DNA of 27,123 bases from Chrysochromulina parva (Eukaryota > Haptophyta > Prymnesiales > Chrysochromulinaceae). The first letter of the stretch is position 1; each line of letters opens with the position of its first letter. The translations under genes and the position numbers were made by a program. Shown here one piece after another: positions 9,079-17,214 of this stretch. The stretch lies in assembly GCA_002887195.1 (NCBI GenBank), contig PJAB01000424.1:1-27123 (forward strand), in the 5' to 3' direction. Under the pieces are notes generated by a model. It worked only from the letters and a program-made list of their open reading frames with translations, did no database searches and was not told the origin of the DNA.

Positions 9079-11399
9079 TCATCGACCAGGCCATTCGAAC
9101 GCGAAGCTTGCCGCGTCGATTGAGCTCATGCACGAGTCCATGGAAGCACTCGCCGCCAATCGGACACCGACGCCGACGCCCGCGCCCACACCAAAAAAGG
9201 GCAGCCCTCCCGCGAGCTGATCGTGCATCAAGTGCGCCTTGTGGCTGGGGCGTGGCGCGGCGCACGTCTCGACCAGCCGCCACAGCTCGCGCATGTTCGT
9301 GCCACGCGTCGCGCTACCCGCCAGAAAGCGAGCCGCCGTACCGTCGAGGGACCTCAGCTCGGGGATCGGGCATGGCTGCAAGTCGGACTTGTTGCAGAGC
9401 ACGAGGAGTCGTGAGACGAGCGCCTCCTGCTCCTTCTTGGAGGCGAGCTCGTGTGTGAGCTGCTTGAGATGGCGCGCCACGTACTCCTGCGAGGGAGCCA
9501 CAATCACAGGTCATCAGGGTTCATGAGGGGGAATCACAGGTCATCAGGGTTCATCAGAGGCCGTCGGCGCACCTTGAGGGAGCCGCGCTGCTCATCCACC
9601 GCATCCCACACGACGAGGGGCGTCGCCGCTACCAAGGCCTCCCTCGCTGTGGGCTTACCCTCGACGACACTGAGCAGCACGTTGTTGCTCGCTGCGAAGC
9701 CCTCGAGCACTGCGATGACGGTCGACTTTCCGACGCCTGCGTCGCCGAGCACGATGAGATGTGGGAGTGCCGCCGACGGCCATCCCGGGACCGCGGGTAA
9801 CGACGGCGTGGTCGTCGGCGACGGCCAAGCCGGCACCACAAACGCTGGAGCTGCTACAGGGGGGCTCGCGGGTATCAATGGCGTTGTGGATCTGCTGTTG
9901 ATGGCCTGGCCGGTGCCACCGTCGGGGATCGCCTGGTCAGGGTCCTCCTGGTCACGCGAGCCGGCGTCGGCGCTGGCTTCGGTGGCGGGCACAGCACTAG
10001 CTGGCCCGGCGCGTTGGCTTCGCTGGCGGGAGTCCCAGCCCCCCGCAGCTGTCAAACCGCCGCCGCCGCTGCCCCCACCGCTGCCCCCACCGCTGCCCCC
10101 GCTGCGTGAGGGAGTGGGGCGGTGTAGCGGCAGCGGCGGCGTGGCGCCCATCACGCCAGACACGGGCACAGGCAAAACGAGCATGGCGCAGGCAGAACGA
10201 GGCACGTGCAGCGGCAGTGGTGACAGCATTGCGCTCCCGAACAGCGGGGGTTCGCTGTGGGGATCGCTGCTGTGCGTCGGGGGGCTACTGCCGTGCAGAG
10301 CGGCCATCCCCGGGCTCGCTTGCTGCGGCGTGGTCCATCCGGCGTCGTCACGCTCTTGACCTCGGCGTGACCTCGTGACCTCGGGTTCGTCACGCTCGGG
10401 CATCCCGAGGTCACGCACGAGGTCGAGTAATGACGTCTGCAAGTTGCCAGGGAGCTCCAGTAGGGGCGATACGCTATGCCGCTCCCCTGCGCCACCCGCC
10501 GCCCGGGGCGGCGTCGGGCTCAGGCTGCGCGGGCTGGCGCGTGGGCTGGCGCGTGGGCTCAGATCGCGAGGCGTGGTGCGCGGGCTCTGGCGCGGGCTAC
10601 TGCGCGGGCTCCACGCATTCGAATTCTCCCCGGCGGACTCGGCGACTCGCGGCATGCTCGGCACGTACGGCGCCGGCTTGCTGCGCCGCCCGTCGCTCCG
10701 CTCGTCGAAGGCCGCAAGCATGTCCGCGCACGCCTTGACCGCCCGCGTGCTTTTGAGCTCGACAAGGGCTGGGCACGAGAGGCTGCGGTGCATCGCGCGG
10801 TTCTGCTGCTTGCGCAGCTTGCGACCCTTGAAGAAGCCGACCGCGCCCACAAGCAGCGCGCACAAAAACGTGCCGAAGATCAAGTCGGACACTTCGGACG
10901 GCACCACGTTCTCGACGCATTGCGGCAGCGGCAGCAGAGGCGCCGTGTTGGCCGCGGTGGGTGTACCCACGTACGCCTGATGCTTCAACAAGCGCTCGCG
11001 CTCCGCCCGCTCGCGCTCGGCCTTTTTGCGCGCGATGGCCTCCTCCTTGCGTGCCTGCTCCTTGGCGCGCTCGAGCCGCTCGCGCTCGGCCTTCTCCCGC
11101 GCGGCATGCTCCTTGGCCTCGCGCTCGAGCCGCTCGCGCTCTGCCTTGTCACGAGCCAACCGCTCGCGCTCCGCCCTTTCGCGCTCCTTGTCCGCCCTCT
11201 CGCGCTCCGCCTTCTCCCGCGCCGCCTGCTCCTTGGCGTCGCGCTCGAACTTGTCGCGTTCTGCCTTCTCCCGCGCCGCCTGCTCCTTGGCGTCGCGCTC
11301 GAACTTGTCGCGCTCCTCCTTACCCGCCTTGGCCTGCTCCTTGACGCCGCGCTCGCGCTCGTCGCGATCTATCTTTTCGCGATCCTTGTCCTTGTCCAT
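9079..11399 (-). CDS. Membrane-anchored Arf/SR-beta-like small GTPase with long charged N-terminal helix
   Basis: Exons 11399-9573 and 9486-9079 (phase 0) give about 744 residues. Residues 1-145 are almost pure Lys/Arg/Glu/Asp/Ala, with an exact 18-residue repeat (31-48 and 49-66). This looks like a single alpha-helix or coiled coil. One TM segment follows (SDLIFGTFLCALLVGAVGFF), then a basic stop, a long disordered region with SPR repeats, and a GTPase domain at the C-terminus. The GTPase motifs are P-loop GDAGVGKST (552-560), WDAVDEQ as G3 (about 599), CNKSD as G4 (641-644) and SAT as G5 (667-669). TM-then-GTPase order and CNKxD recall the signal-recognition-particle receptor beta subunit, but the linker is far longer. 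The G3-G4 interval is roughly 18 residues shorter than in Ras, so a beta strand may be missing or the splice model may be incomplete. It is likely an endomembrane protein; the role is inferred only. Confidence 0.7.
9487..9572 (-). other. Intron of GTPase gene
   Basis: 86 nt, GT-AG, phase 0: CTCAAG|GTGCGC ... CTCGCAG|GAG. It joins DEQRGSLK to EYVARHLK and brings the G4 motif into frame. On the gene strand it holds a 30-nt unit (CTGATGAACC CTGATGACCT followed by GTGATTCCCC or GTGATTGTGG) repeated twice, i.e. three decamers per unit. The units belong to the same family as in the other introns. Confidence 0.82.
11202..11309 (-). repeat. 54-bp coding tandem repeat (18-residue helix unit)
   Basis: Two consecutive 54-bp units encode DKFERDAKEQAAREKAER twice. 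Eighteen residues equal five turns of an alpha-helix, so the units stack on the same helix face. Shorter degenerate copies continue to about 10985. Confidence 0.85.
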
Positions 11400-11686
11400 T
11401 TTGTACGTAGCGGGCGTATTCTCGGGCAGCTACAGGTTCTACAGGTTTGACTGCGACTTTTGACTCGCGCTGCCGGGCACGGACGCCCCCAGCGACCATC
11501 TTTCGCAATCTCGGATTCGAAATGCTCGATTGACGAATTGAGGACTCATCCTGAGACAGGGAAGGACAGTGCAAGAGCCTTTCGCATTTGACCAGAACTG
11601 CAGTGGACTGGCAAGTGTGTATGGTGAACCAAGTGGCGTGAAATGAGGAAGCTCAGGCCAAACTGGGTTTTTTGAAGTCGTGGTGG
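11400..11686. promoter_or_regulatory. Divergent promoter region between GTPase and kinase genes
   Basis: 287 bp between the start of the minus-strand GTPase gene (ATG 11399) and the plus-strand kinase gene (ATG 11687). Any promoters for both genes must lie here or overlap the genes. No TATA-like sequence is evident. Confidence 0.5.
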
Positions 11687-14300
11687 ATGCTCTCTTGGCT
11701 GATTGGGCTCGGCGCCGAGGCTGTCGGGCCGGCGGCGGCGCCGTCGAGCCCAACGGGATCGGAATTGGCAACGGGATCAGGTCACGCCGCAGATTCTCGC
11801 GCCACCGCCATGCTCGATGGGGGCGAGACCTCTGGCGCGTTCGCGAGTGCCGGGCAGACCTTTCAGGTCCTGTCGGGCACGGTGGTGCCGGGATACGACG
11901 CGTTCGTGGCGGCGCAGTCGAAGACTCTGCACGCGTATGCCAAACTGCGCAGCGAGATGCGCGCGCTCAACTTCCTCGCCCAGCATCCGGTGCTGCTCGA
12001 GGAGATCGCTCACGTGCGCCACTTCTTCCTCATGCGCCACCTTGATCTGAAGATGCCGATGGAAGAGGCGGAGGAAGAGGCGGCAGGCTTCTTCTTGCTC
12101 GATGCGGCCGCTCACGCCGCGCGCAGCCACTACCTCAAGCACAAGGAGAGCGTGAGCGCCTCCGCGCAGGAGGGCGTGCGCATGCTCGCCGCGGCCGTGA
12201 GCGCCCCGGGTGATCCGGTGGGCGTGGGCCCTTGCATAGCGCAGCGCGTGGGGGCGTGGATGGGTGTGGTGCACCAGCAGCGCGACCAGCTGCGCGAGCA
12301 CCTCTTCAGCAAAGGCAGCGCCCTCCCCCACTACAAGTCACCCGCGAAGGAGAGGGAGTCCAAGCACCCTGCGAGCTCGAGTCCCAAGCCCGCAAGGAGC
12401 CCGAAGCATAAGGATCAGGCCAGCCCGAAGCAGCAGCATGCTGAGCAGCAGCCGCCGAACCCGCAGACCAAGCGCTCGCCGGCGACCGCGCGCGGCAAAA
12501 CGTCCTTGACGGCGCGCAACGCCAAGCCGCCGCTCAAGGAGCGACGGAGCAAGCCGGCAGTCGACCCAGCGCGTGTGCTCGAGACGCTCGGGTACATCTG
12601 AGTGCATCTGAGTGCATCTGAGTGCATCTGAGTGCATCTGTGTGCTCGAGACGCTCGGGTACAAGCCTCTCGGCCCGATCGCGCAGCTGCATGCAAGTGC
12701 TCACCACGGCGCTGCCCCCCCCCCCCTCCCCACAGGTACAAGCCTCTCGGCCCGATCGCGGCGGGGGCCTTCTCGACCATCCTTCGCTGCAAGGCGCTGC
12801 GCGACTCGGGCGCCGTGCTGAGTGGCGTCGAGGTCGCGGTGAAGAGCTTCGACGCCGCCAAGTGCGCTTACATCTGCCACCCTGATTGCGCCTGATTGCG
12901 CCTGATTGCGCTCATCATCTGCCCTCAACATCTGATTGCGCTCATCATCTGTCACGAATGTGCCACCGCCCTGAGAGTGCCACCCTGAGTGCGTCTGATT
13001 GCGTTGCATGCAGGTGCTCGAAGGACCCCACACCCTGAGTGCGTCTGATTGCGTCTGATTGCGTTGCATGCAGGTGCTCGAAGGACCCCACGCTCGCGGC
13101 GGCGCGTGACAACGAGATCGAGGTGTTGCGCTTGCTTCGCGTCGAGCTCGACCAAGCCGCGGAGGGTCGGGGAAGCCACGTGGCGAGGGGAGGCCATCCG
13201 CACGTGGCGAACATGCTCGACGAGCTCGGGGACACGAGCGAGCCGCACATACACGCGGTGCTTGAGTACTGCGCGGGCGGCACCCTCAAACGCTACTTGC
13301 AGGCGCGTCCGAGTGCCTCCGAGTGCCTCCGAGTGCCTCTCTGACTGCCCCTCTCATGGCCTCTCATTCCCTCTCATTCCTCTCCTCGCAGGCGCTCACG
13401 CTGCTCAAGGTGGGCTCCGTCTCCCCGAGCGTGGCTGGGCTGCAGGGCATGGTGCCGCCGCTGGTTGCGCGCGCCACCTTCCAGCTCGCGAGCGCGCTCG
13501 CGCACCTGCACGGGATGGGCGTGGTGCATGGCGACCTCAAGCCTGCCAACGTGCTGCTGCGCGATATCGTCGACGTCAAGGATGAGGCCAAGGCCGCCTC
13601 CATGCTCCACCTCAAGCTGTGCGACTTTGGGTTCGCTTGCAAGTGCGACGACAAGAAGCTTCGCTGCTACTGCGGCACGCCCGCGTACCTGGCACCCGAA
13701 GTGGCGACGCCCACGGACGCGCATAAGGGCTACCACGGCAAGCCCGTCGACATGTGGGCGCTCGGATGCGTGCTGTATGAGATGCTGCACGCCTCGCGAG
13801 CCTTCACCTCGCTCGAGGCCTACCAGCTTGAGTGCTGCGTGCGCCAGTGCAACTACAACCCAGTCTGCTCCGAGGTACCGCCCGCGGCCAAGGCGCTCAT
13901 CTCGGAGCTCATCGTGGCCGACTACACGGCGCGCCTCAGCGCCGCCCAGGTCCTCGAGCACCACTGGATACGCAACCCGAATGAGCACTGGCCGCCCGCG
14001 AGTTGGGGGGGCCAGTCGGCGCGTAACGAGCGCCGTTCGCCGCGCGCGATCACACCTCAGCGCCCATTCACGGCGAGGACTAGCGGTGCTCGGCAGCCCT
14101 CACGCACGCCGCGCTCGCCCTCGCCGCACCGGAGCCCGCAGCCACGCGCCGGGGGCGGAGGCAGCTCCTTCCACGCCGAGTCCCGGAGTCCTTTCCATGC
14201 TCCCTCGTCCGACGCGTTGCTACAGCGTCCGAGTGGAGTGCTCGACGCGCAGGCCGAGGTGGACTCGCCTGTGCCGGCCAAAGGCGGCGGTGGTGGTGGA

Positions 14301-14339
<39 letters not shown>

Positions 14340-16193
14340 TTCGTGCCGGGTAAGCACCGGGAGATGAGCGATGAGGGCTCGATGCCAACAGATCCGACCG
14401 ATGCGGGCGCGCCCACAGGTGAGCTGATGCCCTCTGATGGCCTCTGATGACTTCTGGTGACCTCTGATGACCTCTGATGACCTCTGATGACCTCTGATGG
14501 CCTCTGATGACTTCTGGTGACCTCTGATGACCTCTGATGACCTCTGATGACCTCTGATGGCCTCTGATGACCTCTGATGACCTCTGATGACCTCTGATGA
14601 CCTCTGATAGCCTCTGATGGCGATGTCGTCGCACCCTCGCCCTCCGCAGCTGGTGGAGGCACCTCGACCAATACGGGCCGGCGTGCCTCCGCTCGCTGGC
14701 ACCAGTCCGCTCGAGGCCAGTCGGCGCGCTACCCACATCCGACGCGCGTGGGCGATCAGTTCGTGTGGACGACGGCCGAGCCGGTGACGAAGCCCAACCC
14801 CAAGTCAGCTCGGGGCAGCAAGAGTAGCCGCAACGGGAGCCACGGATTTGACGACACGCGGACGAAGCCCAACGGCGCCGACGAGAGTGAGAGCGAGAAC
14901 TTGCCGGATACGCCGTCGGGCACCTCGTGCGACTCGTCGCCGCATCCGTGGACACGGCCCGCCCTAGAGCCCTCGCCCTACGCGCAGGCGCCGCCCAAGA
15001 AGCTGCCGCCGCGCCGACGCGACCGACCACCACGGGCGCTCGGGACAGCGCCCCTCGAGGAGGCCGACGCGTCCTTCGCGAACGCGGCCGGCTCCGACGC
15101 CTACGCCGGGCGCCGTGGTGAGCACTTGCATGCCGGCTCCGAGGCCTATGCGCTCCCCGCCGCCTTTCGTGGCCTCGACGCGCCCGGTGCGCCCACGCCG
15201 GCCATGGTGGTGGACGCGGCGCCCGCGACGGCGCTCGAGTGGCTCGCCACGTTTGGTAAGAGCCACGTCGGCCTCGCCGAAGCAGTCCTCACGACCCTCG
15301 AGGCTCATATGGACCAGCTCGCCGAGGTGCGGGCTGCCGGCGGCGCCGATCCCGACGACGAGCTCCGCGGCCGCTTTGGCTTCTTCGGCGGCCTCGGGGG
15401 CGGCCTCGGCCTCGGAGGCGGCGAGCCGCAGCCGCTGCTGGCGGCGGGCGAGATCGAGGGCATCGTCAAGGCTCTCAAGTGCCACCCGTCGTCTGATCGG
15501 CTGCAGGCCCTCGGCATCGGGCTGCTCGGCCGCATGTGCGACTCAGACGAACGAATCCGTCTCGCCTTCGAAGCGGGCGCGCCTCAGCTGGTACTCAACA
15601 CCATGCGCGCCCTCCCGAGCGCTGATGCGGTGCAGATCGCGGGCTGCGTCGCGCTCGGGCAGCTCGCAATCTCGGCCTCGCGAGCTCGCGAGCTCGCGGC
15701 GCTCGGGGCGGCGCCTGCCGTGCTCGCGGCTCTCAGCGCACGGCCAGAGCGCGCCAACTTGCAGGCATACGGCTGCAAAGCGATCGCCCGCCTCGTCGGC
15801 GGCAGCGCACCCGACCCGCAGTGCTGCCAGCTGGCGGCAGACGAGGGCGCGCTCTCCACAGTCGTGGCCGCGCTTGAGCGCCACCCCTGCCATGAGGGTG
15901 TGCTGCAGTGGGCGACGAGCGCGCTGCTGCGGCTCTCGCACGATAATGCGAGTCGTGCGCACCTCGCCATCAAAGTCGGCGCGATCGAGGCGCTGCGCGG
16001 CGCGATTGCGAGCTTACCGGTCACAAACGCCGCCTCTACGTTCACGCGCACCAAGCACGACGCGGCGCGTGCCACCCGACTGGAACTTGTCGAGAAGTGG
16101 CTCACGCTGCACGAGCGATTCGACTCGGCGCCGGCGAGCAAAGCTGAGCGCGTGTGGATTGACATGGTCTGGGAGAGCTATGGCTCAGCGTGA
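11687..16193 (+). CDS. Protein kinase with C-terminal armadillo-like repeats, five exons
   Basis: Exons 11687-12591, 12736-12861, 13074-13302, 13392-14418 and 14650-16193 give about 1276 residues. The first ATG in frame (11687) is used; residue 42 is an alternative. Residues 50-300 are a helical region of unknown type, then a basic Ser/Pro/Lys linker. The kinase domain (303 to about 580) has glycine loop LGPIAAGAFST, VAVK (K338), alpha-C NEIEVL (E358), HGDLKPANV (D468), DFG (498-500), TPAYLAPEV and DMWALGCVLYEML. All catalytic residues are present, but HRD is HGD, so the activation-loop arginine contact is lost. A poly-Gly run and disordered linker follow. The C-terminus has about four or five ARM/HEAT-like helical repeats (VQIAGCVALGQLAI, ANLQAYGCKAIARLV, GVLQWATSALLRLS). 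Kinase plus ARM recalls Fused/TIO kinases; orthology is not shown. The exon 3 end may be 13332 instead. Confidence 0.85.
12592..12735 (+). other. Kinase intron 1
   Basis: 144 nt, phase 2: CTCGG|GTACAT ... CCCCACAG|GTACAA. It joins VLETLG to YKPLGPIAAGAF, the kinase glycine loop. It holds about five AGTGCATCTG decamers (12597-12646), a 43-nt copy of the two flanking exon ends already joined (12641-12683), and a poly-C tract before the acceptor. GGTACA occurs at both junctions. Confidence 0.85.
12641..12683 (+). repeat. Copy of spliced exon1-exon2 junction inside kinase intron 1
   Basis: Bases 12641-12663 repeat 12574-12596, the end of exon 1 plus the donor bases GTACA. Bases 12658-12683 repeat 12735-12760, the start of exon 2. 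The segment therefore reads as exon 1 end fused to exon 2 start, encoding VLETLGYKPLGPIA, and lies between the real donor and acceptor. Confidence 0.9.
12862..13073 (+). other. Kinase intron 2
   Basis: 212 nt, phase 2: GCCAA|GTGCGC ... GCATGCAG|GTGCTC. It joins SFDAAK to CSKDPTLAAARDNEIEVL. It is filled with units of CTGATTGCGC, GTCTGATTGC and CATCATCTG type. Its 3' end, with the first bases of exon 3, is tandemly duplicated (12981-13090), so a second possible acceptor exists at 13013. Confidence 0.82.
12981..13090 (+). repeat. Tandem duplication of intron 2 3' splice site plus exon 3 start
   Basis: Copy 1 (12981-13030, 50 nt) and copy 2 (13031-13090, 60 nt) both contain CACCCTGAGTGC, GTCTGATTGC, GTTGCATGCAG and the exon bases GTGCTCGAAGGACCCCA. 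Copy 2 has exactly one extra decamer. Only copy 2 continues into the kinase alpha-C helix. Confidence 0.92.
13303..13391 (+). other. Kinase intron 3, donor ambiguous
   Basis: With acceptor CTCGCAG|GCGCTC, the frame-keeping donors are GC at 13303 (TTGCAG|GCGCGT, 89 nt) or GT at 13333 inside the repeat (CTCCGA|GTGCCT, 59 nt, adding ten residues ARPSASECLR). The GT at 13307 breaks the frame. The interior consists of CTCCGAGTGC and CTCTCATTCC-type decamers. GCAGGCGC (8 nt) is present at both ends of the GC-AG version. Confidence 0.7.
14283..14340 (+). repeat. GGC repeat encoding poly-Gly in the kinase
   Basis: A GGC/GGT triplet run encodes about 19 consecutive glycines in the linker after the kinase domain. 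A similar run occurs in the Yju2 gene. Confidence 0.9.
14419..14649 (+). other. Kinase intron 4, decamer array
   Basis: 231 nt, phase 1: CCCACAG|GTGAGC ... CCTCCGCAG|CTGG. It joins GAPT to AGGGTSTN and places the ARM-repeat exon in frame. Most of it is a CCTCTGATGA decamer array (14431-14620), followed by a pyrimidine-rich acceptor. Confidence 0.88.
14431..14620 (+). repeat. 19-copy decamer array with 60-nt higher-order period
   Basis: Nineteen back-to-back 10-mers, mostly CCTCTGATGA with variants CCTCTGATGG, CTTCTGGTGA and CCTCTGATAG. The order of variants repeats exactly: 14431-14490 and 14491-14550 are identical 60-mers. The array therefore grew by copying six-unit blocks. Confidence 0.97.
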
Positions 16194-17214
16194 TGGCGGC
16201 CACCGACTGGCTGACTCAGCCATCCTATTCGCCCACTGCCCCTACGGCCATGCCCAGATGCATGCCCCCAACCACATGTACCCAAGGCGTAACCACATGT
16301 ACCCAAGGCGTGCTGCTGCGTGCCCATGATGGAGATGCCATGCTGACGCTCAAGCTGCTGATGATGATCATGAGTTCGTGATGCTGTCCGCACGGGGTGA
16401 GATGCACGCATGCTGCTGTCAGCTGTGTGGTGTGTATCGATGGTGTGTAGTGCGCCTGTCACCTTGCGCCCAGGTTGGTCCGTCTAGCAGTTGGGAGAGC
16501 TTGGCACTCTGCCCCTGACTGCGATGTACACTCAACAATATGCGTACATGACGGATCGTGGCGGTTCCGTTCGTTTTTATCACCGCCGAGGCGCGTGGGC
16601 GCCCTCCACCGACCACGCGATCCCGATCAGCGGTCTATCATCTAATTCTAAAGACCGAACGAACGACATGAGAGGCAGAGGCCAGAGGGCCGCAGGGCGT
16701 GTCGACAGGGCGTGCGCTTCGCGTGCGAAGCACCACGCCCCAAACCGCGATGCGAGCCGGAGGAGCGACATGCCCCCAGCCGCCACGGCCCACGCTCGAC
16801 GCGCTCGCTCGCGACCGCTCACGCTGTGACCGGCTCAAGGGACCGGCTGACACTTCCGACTTCGCTGAGCCGCGCGGCAGGGCGAGCGCGTGGCCCCGTT
16901 ACCCCGGGGGGGGCTCGGTGCCGGTGGCCGGTTAGAGGGTCGGTCCGGATTTCTAGGCAACTTTGCGTGCTGAGCTCACTGATCAGGGAGCGAGATTTGA
17001 AACAGCCCCCATGCCCAACTTTGGTGCGAAAAGACACCCTCACATTGCGCTGTTGCGCTCTGGTGTAGGGAGCGCAGCAGCGCACCGTGTCGTCACGTCC
17101 CAACTCTTTGGGATCATGCTCGTAGGGCACCTCGCAACATGGTGGGATGGAGGCATCCAGCTCTCTGGTTCCACACACAGATCGACTTGCCAACGTCCGC
17201 CACCAGCCCTGAGC
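16194..17214. other. Long intergenic region between kinase and PFRID-repeat gene
   Basis: About 1 kb with no supported gene. It holds a 21-nt tandem repeat (16270-16311). An in-frame Met upstream of the next gene lies at 17011, but codon use between 17011 and 17214 does not look coding, so I treat it as leader. No tRNA-like cloverleaf was found by eye. Confidence 0.5.
16270..16311 (+). repeat. 21-nt tandem direct repeat
   Basis: AACCACATGTACCCAAGGCG plus T occurs twice in tandem (16270-16290 and 16291-16311), 77 bp past the kinase stop. It probably lies in the 3' untranslated region. Confidence 0.92.

Noticed and set aside
9451..10359. 302-aa plus-strand Gly/Ser/Pro-rich frame
   Set aside because: Antisense to the GTPase gene's low-complexity linker; crosses its intron.
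10476..11450. 324-aa plus-strand Leu/Arg/Ala-rich frame
   Set aside because: Mirror of the charged-helix repeats of the GTPase gene; regular repeats keep the opposite strand open.
14431..14620. CRISPR-like array
   Set aside because: Units are contiguous 10-mers with no spacers, inside a eukaryotic intron.
14057..15033. Minus-strand frames with SEVIRGHQRSSEVIRGHQ repeats
   Set aside because: They are the antisense translation of the intronic decamer array and the adjoining kinase exon. Ten-nt units give a 30-nt coding period by arithmetic alone.
16712..16735. Small hairpin GCTTCG-CGTG-CGAAGC in the intergenic region
   Set aside because: Six-base stem only, common by chance in GC-rich DNA; no other RNA-gene features.
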